Source: Thermoplasmata archaeon
Lineage (GTDB): Archaea > Thermoplasmatota > Thermoplasmata > Thermoplasmatales > Thermoplasmataceae
Assembly (NCBI GenBank): GCA_021797025.1
Contig: JAKAAK010000205.1
Span: 1-5,844 of the forward strand
Length of the DNA stretch: 5,844 nucleotides
Direction of reading: 5' to 3'
The notes under the pieces were generated by a model that was given only the letters and a program-made list of their open reading frames with translations, had not been told where the DNA came from and did no database searches. This document shows, one piece after another, positions 1 to 5,257 of the stretch. Numbering within the stretch: the stretch's first letter is position 1; each line of letters starts with the position of its first letter. The translations under genes and the position numbers were made by a program.

Positions 1-156
1 GCGAATTCATTAATTATATACTTCTGAAAAGATTTGCAGTACATTGCTGCAGAGGGCAATTTAATAGTTTTTGAACTATTCTTATTTTTGCAATGTTACG
101 TGCATAGAATATTTATTTGTATTGCATATTTGTATCCTTATTATTCATTCCATGGT
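1..156. other. Non-coding or unassigned left flank
   Basis: This AT-rich stretch shows no gene that can be supported. The longest open frames are short runs that enter or leave at the left edge (plus strand, stop at 72-74; minus strand, open from an ATG at 43 to base 1), with no promoter or recognisable residues. It probably is the 3' flank of the small minus-strand gene ending at 157 plus the flank of a neighbour outside the window. The only structure is the hairpin at 63-80. Confidence 0.5.
63..80. repeat. Perfect 7-bp inverted repeat (short hairpin)
   Basis: AATAGTT at 63-69 and AACTATT at 74-80 are exact reverse complements around a TTTG loop. On the plus strand the hairpin is followed by CTTATTTTTG, so it could help terminate a plus-strand transcript entering from the left. 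On the minus strand it lies about 77 bases beyond the small gene and is not followed by a T-run. The stem is A/T-rich and weak, so chance is possible. Confidence 0.35.
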
Positions 157-303
157 TTATTTATCTAATTTCTTTTTCAGATCATTAATTTCAGATTGAA
201 TGGACTTATCCATAGGATTTTTCCGTGCTTTCTGCTCGAGTTCGTCAATTTTCATTTCTATACTTTTTCGTTTTCTGTTCAAATCTCTTTTTCCGAGTCC
301 CAT
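157..303 (-). CDS. Small charged helical protein, 48 residues, unknown function
   Basis: I do not recognise a family. The minus-strand frame from ATG at 303 to TAA at 157-159 encodes 48 residues, half of them charged (15 Lys/Arg, 9 Asp/Glu), with no cysteine. It reads as two amphipathic helices (roughly 7-28 and 31-47) broken at Asn29-Pro30, so a helical hairpin or short coiled coil is likely; the net charge is about +6. In-frame ATGs also exist at 306 (49 residues) and 321 (54 residues). I chose 303 because the TATA box at 324-331 is centred about 25 bases upstream, which suits a leaderless transcript starting at 303-306, whereas the ATG at 321 lies too close to that box. It follows the oxidoreductase operon on the same strand, separated by T-tracts, so it is probably its own transcription unit. 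A DNA- or RNA-binding role would fit the charge but is only a guess. Confidence 0.55.
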   Translation of the reverse strand: MGLGKRDLNRKRKSIEMKIDELEQKARKNPMDKSIQSEINDLKKKLDK

Positions 304-323
304 CATTAATAATATTAACATCC

Positions 324-331
324 TATAAAAA
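324..331 (-). promoter_or_regulatory. TATA box of the small gene
   Basis: Read on the minus strand this is TTTTTATA, followed by GG. Its centre is about 25 bases before the ATG at 303, the normal archaeal distance between TATA box and transcription start, which implies a transcript with no or almost no leader. No Shine-Dalgarno sequence precedes the start codon, in agreement. Confidence 0.45.
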
Positions 332-361
332 TGTTGATTTGAATTAACTACTCATACAATG

Positions 362-379
362 AAAAAATGGAATAAAAAA
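362..379 (-). terminator. T-tract terminator after the oxidoreductase operon
   Basis: Immediately after the beta-subunit stop codon the minus strand carries two runs of six T (379-374 and 367-362). Archaeal RNA polymerase terminates at such T-rich tracts without needing a hairpin. Its position between the operon and the TATA box of the next minus-strand gene supports separate transcription of the two. Confidence 0.5.
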
Positions 380-1237
380 TTAATAAAATTCTTCCAGGTC
401 TGCTTCTGTTAATTTATATGGCTCTTTTTCCTTCAGATTAAACTTTGATAGAGTCTCATCCACATCTTCATATACAGGTGCATCTACATCATAGAGTATG
501 CCTATTGGTATTGTATGTGCCTCCTCTCCCCACTCTGAGGCATGCTTGAATGCCTCAAAGAAATCCTTAGTATTGTTTCCCTGCAGTTCGTATGTTGTTT
601 TTCTGAAGAAATCATAGCCCTCAATCTTATTATACGTTACACAGGGACTGAATACATCTATAAATGAAAAGCCCTTGTGCTGGATAGCGGCTTTTGTGAT
701 TTCTGTTAACTGCTTTATATCACCGGATAGCCCACGGGCAACAAATGTAGCGCCTGCGGTCAGTGCGTAGTGCAGAGGATTGAAAGGTGGCTCTATGTTT
801 CCATCAGGTGTACTCTTCGTAATTCTCCCTATGGGGGTTGTTGGTGAAGCCTGCCCGGTTGTCAATCCGAATACCTGGTTATCTGACACCATATATGTCA
901 TGTCAACATTTCTTTTTGCTGCATGGTAGAAATGCTGTGTTCCCTCAAAGTATCCATCACCATCTCCTCCGTATGCTATGACAGTAAGTTTCCTGTTAGC
1001 CCATTTTATTCCCTCTGCAACCGGCAAAGATCTACCATGAAGCCCGTGGAATCCATATGTGTTGATGAATTCCGGCATGTTGCTTGAACACCCGATACCG
1101 GATGAAATCACAACATTTTCTGGTTTTATGTCCAGCTGTGAGAGAGCCATTGAAATTGCTCTGAGCTGTGAGAAATTCCCACATCCCGGGCACCAGTCAG
1201 GTGCCACTTTTCCTTTATATTCTGTTACAGGTATCAT
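380..1237 (-). CDS. 2-oxoacid:ferredoxin oxidoreductase, beta subunit
   Basis: This is the 285-residue thiamine-diphosphate and [4Fe-4S] subunit of a cytoplasmic enzyme that converts a 2-oxoacid plus CoA to acyl-CoA and CO2, reducing ferredoxin. The WCPGCG motif (15-20) gives Cys16 and Cys19, GIGCSS gives Cys50 and FSPCVTYN gives Cys199, the four cluster ligands expected from the Sulfolobus enzyme. The thiamine-diphosphate and magnesium site is YGGDGDG (89-95) with DNQVFGLTTGQASPT (119-133). Length is usual for the family, and as in other two-subunit forms there is no extra ferredoxin domain. The start overlaps the alpha stop as ATGA, with GGAGG seven bases ahead. The position matching the Sulfolobus substrate-pocket lysine (three residues after the third cysteine) is Asn53 here. 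The substrate (pyruvate, 2-oxoglutarate or a branched acid) therefore cannot be fixed, which is why no symbol (korB or porB) is given. Confidence 0.95.
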   Translation of the reverse strand: MIPVTEYKGKVAPDWCPGCGNFSQLRAISMALSQLDIKPENVVISSGIGCSSNMPEFINTYGFHGLHGRSLPVAEGIKWANRKLTVIAYGGDGDGYFEGTQHFYHAAKRNVDMTYMVSDNQVFGLTTGQASPTTPIGRITKSTPDGNIEPPFNPLHYALTAGATFVARGLSGDIKQLTEITKAAIQHKGFSFIDVFSPCVTYNKIEGYDFFRKTTYELQGNNTKDFFEAFKHASEWGEEAHTIPIGILYDVDAPVYEDVDETLSKFNLKEKEPYKLTEADLEEFY

Positions 1238-2988
1238 AATTTTTCCTCCACTTTTATTTTCTTGCCGAATATTGCCTCTTCTACCTGTATTTCAAGGTCC
1301 GCAGGGAAGAAGGCTTCTCCGTCATATTTTCCTATGAATGTCGTATCCACAAGGAATTCCTTCCTGATCAATCCGTTAAGCTGCCCGGAAAAGTTGTTTT
1401 CTACAACTATTATTTTTTTCTTTCCAGTAAGCAGTTTCTGAATGTCCTGATTCATGGGGAATATGTGTGTAACTTCTATTGCACCTATTTTTATGCCATT
1501 TTTCCTCATGCAATCGACAGTTTCCTCTACTGCACCTCTTGTTGAACCCCACTGTATTACTGCATATTCTGCATCATCCAGTCTGTAAGTTTTTGTTTCT
1601 GGTATTTCCTTTATATATTCATCCAATTTTTTCATCCTTTTTTCCATTGACAATTTTCTCTGCGTAGGATCTGTTATTGCATCACTGACAACTGCACCAT
1701 ATTCATTATGTTCATCTGAATCCTCATTATGCATTAATCCAGGCTGTCCAGGGAATGCCCTCTTAGATATTCCGGTTTCCGTGAATTCGTATCTCTTGTA
1801 ATCTGGTTCGTTATCTTCTGCCAGAAGCCCCCTGTCCATTTTATAGTTAAGATCAAAGCTCACAGTTTCATCATGCTCTGCAAGATAAAGGTCTGTAACC
1901 ACGAAAACAGGCAACTGATATTTTTCTGCAAGGTTGAATGCTTCCTTGGTGAGGTTGAATGCTTCTTCAACTGTTCCGGGGGCAAGAACTATTCTAGGCA
2001 TATCGCCCTGCCCGGCACCCAGTACCTGGTTCAGATCACCCTGCTCGGTTTTTGTTGGCAGACCCGTTGAAGGGCCGGGTCTCTGTGCCTCATATATAAC
2101 CATCGGAACCTCGGTCATAGCGGAAAGCCCAACGCCTTCTGTCATGAGTGCAAAGCCACCGCCGGATGATCCTGTTGCAGCCCTGACACCTGCGTAGTTT
2201 GCACCTATGGCAGCGTTTATAGCACTTATTTCATCCTCTGTGAGTTTGAGAAATACTCCGTATTTCTTTCCATGTGTAGCTATAAATTGTAGAAAAGATG
2301 AAGCAGGGGTCATTGGATATGCAAAGTACATTTGCATACCTGCGTTTATCGCTCCCAATGCTGCTGCGTCACCACCGGAAATTGTATAAAACTTCCTATC
2401 AAATGTTTTCAATTTTCTATAAACCGAATAGTTCTGCAAATAGTATTCATAACCTTCCTTTGCAGCATTTATGTTTGCATCTACAAGTTTACCTTTTTTA
2501 TTGAATATTTTCTCTATAACACCGGAGAATACATCAAAATCAAGACCAAGTGCTGCTATAACTGCTCCCAGAGCAACAGTGTTTTTAAGCAGGGGATTTG
2601 CATCATACTTCATTGCTATGTCCCTCATGGGGACCGGGCAATATGTTACCTCGTTATATTTTTTGAAGTTTTTGATGCTGCCTGGATCGAAAATTGCTAT
2701 TCCCGCAAGGGGTGAAGCCCCACCCTCATTTATATTCCTGTTTGTATGCCTTTCCAGAGCATCAGCATTAAGTGCGACAAGAACATCCAAACCACTACCC
2801 TGATTCTTGACCTTTTCATCAGAAGCTCTTATCTGATACCAGCTTTGACCGCCCCTGATAAGACTCTGATAATAATTGTATGTGCTTATATATAATCCAC
2901 TTCTTGATAATGTTTTTGCCAGTGTTAATCCGGCAGACTGCACTCCATCTCCTGCAGCCCCTCCAATTCTCACAATTATTTCCTCCAT
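1234..2988 (-). CDS. 2-oxoacid:ferredoxin oxidoreductase, fused gamma-alpha subunit
   Basis: This 584-residue protein pairs with the beta subunit downstream. Residues 1-190 are the gamma domain, opening with RIGGAAGDGVQSAG (7-20), the CoA-associated glycine-rich start; YQSLIRGGQSWYQIR (40-54) is also typical. Residues 200-400 are the pyrimidine-binding alpha domain with YPMTPASS (224-231, usually YPITPxS), TEDEISAI (250-257, containing the glutamate expected to contact thiamine), GSSGGGFALMTEG (273-285) and QRPGPSTGLPTKTEQGDL (302-319), a family hallmark with the substrate-binding arginine. Residues 470-575 form the C-terminal transketolase-like domain (VVENNFSGQL, 528-537). Gamma-alpha fusion and length match the archaeal two-subunit class. 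The ATG at 2988 is chosen because a TATA box sits about 26 bases upstream and the first beta strand (EIIVRIGG) needs these residues; a GTG at 2973 with its own GGAGG is an alternative. The substrate is not determinable from the sequence alone. Confidence 0.95.
   Translation of the reverse strand: MEEIIVRIGGAAGDGVQSAGLTLAKTLSRSGLYISTYNYYQSLIRGGQSWYQIRASDEKVKNQGSGLDVLVALNADALERHTNRNINEGGASPLAGIAIFDPGSIKNFKKYNEVTYCPVPMRDIAMKYDANPLLKNTVALGAVIAALGLDFDVFSGVIEKIFNKKGKLVDANINAAKEGYEYYLQNYSVYRKLKTFDRKFYTISGGDAAALGAINAGMQMYFAYPMTPASSFLQFIATHGKKYGVFLKLTEDEISAINAAIGANYAGVRAATGSSGGGFALMTEGVGLSAMTEVPMVIYEAQRPGPSTGLPTKTEQGDLNQVLGAGQGDMPRIVLAPGTVEEAFNLTKEAFNLAEKYQLPVFVVTDLYLAEHDETVSFDLNYKMDRGLLAEDNEPDYKRYEFTETGISKRAFPGQPGLMHNEDSDEHNEYGAVVSDAITDPTQRKLSMEKRMKKLDEYIKEIPETKTYRLDDAEYAVIQWGSTRGAVEETVDCMRKNGIKIGAIEVTHIFPMNQDIQKLLTGKKKIIVVENNFSGQLNGLIRKEFLVDTTFIGKYDGEAFFPADLEIQVEEAIFGKKIKVEEKL
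1245..1249 (-). promoter_or_regulatory. Shine-Dalgarno sequence of the beta subunit gene
   Basis: GGAGG on the minus strand ends seven bases before the beta ATG and lies within the last codons of the alpha gene (Val-Glu-Glu-Lys). It fixes the beta start at 1237 and fits translational coupling through the ATGA overlap. It contrasts with the first genes of the transcription units here, which appear leaderless. Confidence 0.75.
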
Positions 2989-3011
2989 GGATTAGTTAGT
3001 AGTAAGTGCCG

Positions 3012-3024
3012 TATAAATTTTTTT
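3012..3024 (-). promoter_or_regulatory. Promoter of the oxidoreductase operon
   Basis: The minus strand reads seven A (3024-3018) followed by TTTATA (3017-3012), an A-rich TFB recognition element joined to a TATA box. The box centre is about 26 bases from the ATG at 2988, so the transcript probably begins at or next to the start codon. Confidence 0.6.
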
Positions 3025-3148
3025 ATTAATACAGAATTTAAAATTAGTCATTTGCCGTAATTCCCTGTATTTTTATATTTATTTATATAAACAGATATAA
3101 TTATTTTATCTTTAAAATGTAGATTTTGAAGCCTAAAATATTTAACCA

Positions 3149-3174
3149 TAAATAATTTAACAAACAATTATTTA
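3149..3174. repeat. Inverted repeat, candidate operator 1
   Basis: TAAATAATT (3149-3157) and AATTATTTA (3166-3174) are perfect 9-base inverted copies with an 8-base spacer. Their centres are 17 bases apart, near the spacing recognised by dimeric MarR proteins on two successive major grooves. It lies just upstream of the regulator TATA box. The base composition is entirely A/T, so a chance match is more likely than for a mixed sequence. Confidence 0.4.
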
Positions 3175-3175
3175 G

Positions 3176-3192
3176 TTTATAGAAACTATAAA
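3176..3192. repeat. Inverted repeat overlapping the regulator promoter, candidate operator 2
   Basis: TTTATAG (3176-3182) and CTATAAA (3186-3192) are perfect 7-base inverted copies around AAA, giving a 17-base site of the size typical for MarR operators. The right arm touches the TATA box of the regulator gene, so a bound dimer would block TBP/TFB and give autorepression. That role is inferred from position and symmetry. Confidence 0.45.
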
Positions 3193-3198
3193 ATATAA
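3187..3198 (+). promoter_or_regulatory. TATA box of the MarR-type regulator gene
   Basis: TATAAAATATAA contains two overlapping TATA-like hexamers. The second (AAATATAA, centre about 3195) is 29 bases from the ATG at 3224, predicting a start within a few bases of the codon. No Shine-Dalgarno sequence is present before the ATG, consistent with a leaderless or near-leaderless message. Confidence 0.5.
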
Positions 3199-3223
3199 CT
3201 TCAATATTAGTAGATGATATAGA

Positions 3224-3652
3224 ATGGAAAAAATCAGCAGTTATGATGTATGGAGGGAATTTCTCAGAACATGGAAAACATGGTATAAAGCCTCCGAAAA
3301 AAATCTGATTTCCATGGGTGTATCTACTGTTGAATACAGGATTTTAAAAAATTTGACAGAAAGAGGCTCACTGCCTATGATTGAGCTTGCCAACATAAAT
3401 ATGGTAACACAGGGATGGATAACAGGTGTAGTTGATAAATTAGAAGAACTTGGTTATGTAAAACGTGAAAGAAGCGATACAGACAGGAGAGTAATTAACA
3501 TTACTGTATCAAATAGAGGGAAAATATTCTTCAAAAAAATTGAAACACTACACCTGAAATTCATAGATGATTCATTAAGAAATTTTACGGATGAGGAGAA
3601 ATATAATATCCTGAATTTTCTAAAAAAAATAGAAGTAAACGTGGATTCGTGA
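3224..3652 (+). CDS. MarR-family winged helix-turn-helix transcriptional regulator
   Basis: The 142-residue protein has the length and layout of a MarR-type repressor. An N-terminal dimerisation helix (6-30) leads to the winged helix: STVEYRILKNL (34-44), the helix around PMIELANINM (51-60), recognition helix TQGWITGVVDKLEELG (62-77) and the wing YVKRERSDTDRRVINITVS (78-96). The DxRRxxIxxTxxG-like signature with Asp87, Arg88, Arg89 and Gly99 is characteristic; the arginine normally reaches the minor groove. The C-terminal helices (100-138) complete the dimer interface. MarR proteins bind palindromes as dimers and release them on binding small ligands or, in some, on cysteine oxidation; no cysteine is present here, so redox control by that route is unlikely. 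Two inverted repeats at its promoter suggest autoregulation. The protease gene follows after 45 bases. The ligand and regulon are unknown; control of the divergent oxidoreductase operon is possible but its promoter lies about 125 bases from the nearest repeat. Confidence 0.9.
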   Translation: MEKISSYDVWREFLRTWKTWYKASEKNLISMGVSTVEYRILKNLTERGSLPMIELANINMVTQGWITGVVDKLEELGYVKRERSDTDRRVINITVSNRGKIFFKKIETLHLKFIDDSLRNFTDEEKYNILNFLKKIEVNVDS

Positions 3653-3657
3653 ATAAA

Positions 3658-3673
3658 GGAAAAAGATTATTAT
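3658..3673 (+). promoter_or_regulatory. Weak candidate promoter of the protease gene
   Basis: GGAAAAAG followed by ATTATTAT resembles a TFB recognition element with a poor TATA box, about 28 bases before the ATG at 3698. No T-tract terminator lies between the regulator and the protease, so co-transcription is an equally good explanation, and both could apply. Confidence 0.25.
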
Positions 3674-3697
3674 TGATATTTCACTATGAGTTTATAA

Positions 3698-5257
3698 ATG
3701 AGCTATAATGACATATTCCTGATAATACTGATTGTTTTTTCCTGGATAATTATAATAATATCCCTTGCTCCGGAAATTAATAAATCAAAACATTTCTCCA
3801 CCATGGGCCCGGCGCTCATGATCAAATCAACCAAAAATAAGGGAATTCTTGATGCTGTTGCAAAACATATTCCTGCAAAGGGCATAGGTAAATTTTCTAC
3901 TATTCTTGTTGTTCTGGGTGGTTTGCTGGCGTTCGCCATGCTGCTATATGAAGCTGTGCTCCTGACCCTAATCCATGCCCCACCTAGCGCAGCACCACCG
4001 CTCAATGAGTATCTTGCACTTCCGCTGATAAATCCGTTCATACCTCTGGGTTATGGGACTGCCAGCCTCGTATTTGCCGTTGTAATCCATGAAATGTTCC
4101 ACGGCATTGTTGCAAGGAAGCAGGGAATAAAAGTAACAAGCGTTGGCGCACTTTTCTTCATTATACCCATAGGAGCCTTCGTAGAGCCAGATGAAAAAGA
4201 GATAATGGCTGCAGATCCCGTTGTCAGAAGGCGCATAATCGCTGCAGGGCCGGGAATAAACCTTATAATTGCATTAATTTGTATAATATTGCTTGTCTTT
4301 GTCATGATGCCGGCATCGACACCGATACATTCCGGTGTTTATGTTGAAGATTCCACATCCCTGGACGGTATACACTCAATACCCAAGGGCATGGAAATTA
4401 CATCCTACGGCAATCTATCAGGTAAAGAGCTTAATAGTCTGGAAACGAATTCCATGATTACCCCGGGAATGGCAAATGTAACACTCTTCAATGGCAAAAC
4501 CAGTACCGTTGAAAACGTGCCAACCGGAGTTGCCATAGAGGATTTGCTTTCCGGTTTCCCGGCAGAAAATGCGGGGGTTCCGGTTAATTCTATAATTTAC
4601 AATATAAGCTATAAAGGAACATCTCATATAATTTACAATATCGATACACTGGGAAATGTTCTTGATAAGATAGCACCGGGATCGACCATAAACATGACGG
4701 TGATTACGTTCGGAAGTTCAGAGCATTACAAAACATATACCATGAAAACAGTATCAACATACAGCTACTATGCAAAGGATGATCCGACTGCAAATAGTGC
4801 TGCATATAAAAATGAAAGTTTCATAGGTGTTGAAATAGATTATTCCGGAATAGGATATGCATCAATAGATAGTATGCACAGCCTTGTATTCGGAGGATTG
4901 ATAGCAGGTCCTGAGTTTTATGAAACTTTAGGATTACCAATTCTTGGACTTTCACCTATTCCGGAAAGCCTGGCCCATCTGTTTTCAACGCCATTTGATT
5001 CATACATATTCTTCGGAATTGTAAATAGCCTGTACTGGATATTCTGGATAGACTTTTTACTGGGCATAATGAACGCACTTCCATTATCAATACTGGACGG
5101 TGGCCAGTTCTTCAAAGATACGCTTAATATAGCATCCAGAAAAGAGAGATTCAAATTTCTCAGGGATGAGAAAAATGTTACAAAAATATATTATGCCCTG
5201 GGCTTATTTGTGTTCTTCCTCCTGCTGTATATTATTATAGCACCAAGGATATTATAG
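3698..5257 (+). CDS. Site-2 protease (M50 family) intramembrane zinc metalloprotease with PDZ region
   Basis: This 519-residue membrane protein is predicted to cleave transmembrane substrates. The catalytic HEMFH (His131, Glu132, His135) sits in a hydrophobic segment (118-140), and the third zinc ligand is Asp467 in NALPLSILDGGQ (459-470), the family's NxxPxxxLDG motif. PIGAFVEPDE (157-166) is the usual following loop. Hydrophobic spans lie near 5-24, 67-92, 118-140, 178-205, 434-460 and 495-516. The catalytic motifs are split by a large, mostly soluble insert (206-430). Its part 278-355 looks like a PDZ domain (SGFPAENAGVPVNSIIYNIS, then a PG turn at 327-328), and 211-275 may be a degenerate second one. 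The insert has N-x-S/T sequons at Asn239, 260, 302, 332 and 372, which suggests it faces outside. The ATG is the earliest possible, since TAA precedes it directly. It follows the MarR gene by 45 bases. The substrate is unknown. Confidence 0.92.
   Translation: MSYNDIFLIILIVFSWIIIIISLAPEINKSKHFSTMGPALMIKSTKNKGILDAVAKHIPAKGIGKFSTILVVLGGLLAFAMLLYEAVLLTLIHAPPSAAPPLNEYLALPLINPFIPLGYGTASLVFAVVIHEMFHGIVARKQGIKVTSVGALFFIIPIGAFVEPDEKEIMAADPVVRRRIIAAGPGINLIIALICIILLVFVMMPASTPIHSGVYVEDSTSLDGIHSIPKGMEITSYGNLSGKELNSLETNSMITPGMANVTLFNGKTSTVENVPTGVAIEDLLSGFPAENAGVPVNSIIYNISYKGTSHIIYNIDTLGNVLDKIAPGSTINMTVITFGSSEHYKTYTMKTVSTYSYYAKDDPTANSAAYKNESFIGVEIDYSGIGYASIDSMHSLVFGGLIAGPEFYETLGLPILGLSPIPESLAHLFSTPFDSYIFFGIVNSLYWIFWIDFLLGIMNALPLSILDGGQFFKDTLNIASRKERFKFLRDEKNVTKIYYALGLFVFFLLLYIIIAPRIL

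Larger units (their letters stand above)
2989..3223. other. Divergent intergenic region, 235 bases
   Basis: This very AT-rich gap separates the minus-strand oxidoreductase operon from the plus-strand regulator gene. It contains both promoters, the palindrome TTTATATAAA (3082-3091) and two perfect inverted repeats (3149-3174 and 3176-3192) close to the regulator promoter. No open frame of interest was found: the ATG at 3118 is followed at once by TAG. Confidence 0.7.

Noticed and set aside
1..43. Minus-strand frame starting with ATG at 43 and open to the left edge
   Set aside because: Fourteen codons, no promoter at the right distance and no Shine-Dalgarno sequence; not supportable as a gene.
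1..74. Open frame on the plus strand from base 3 to a stop at 72-74, possibly the end of an upstream gene
   Set aside because: Only 23 codons are visible, with no recognisable residues and no compositional support; it cannot be told from chance.
1931..1965. Direct repeat of 14 bases 21 bases apart, encoding EAFNLTK-EAFNLAE in the alpha subunit
   Set aside because: This helix with alternating EAF and NL positions is normal for the family, so the repeat is probably old helix periodicity with similar codons, not a recent duplication.
1059..2803. Several plus-strand frames of 60-127 codons opposite the oxidoreductase genes
   Set aside because: They lie wholly inside genes with clear family motifs on the other strand, are rich in cysteine, phenylalanine and leucine as antisense frames usually are, and lack promoters.
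3082..3091. Palindrome TTTATATAAA in the divergent intergenic region as a promoter or operator
   Set aside because: It is too far from both start codons to serve as their TATA box, and ten-base A/T palindromes are expected in such AT-rich DNA.
3703..5154. Minus-strand frames of 69-112 codons opposite the protease gene
   Set aside because: They are antisense shadows of a gene with intact zinc-binding motifs and have no start signals of their own.
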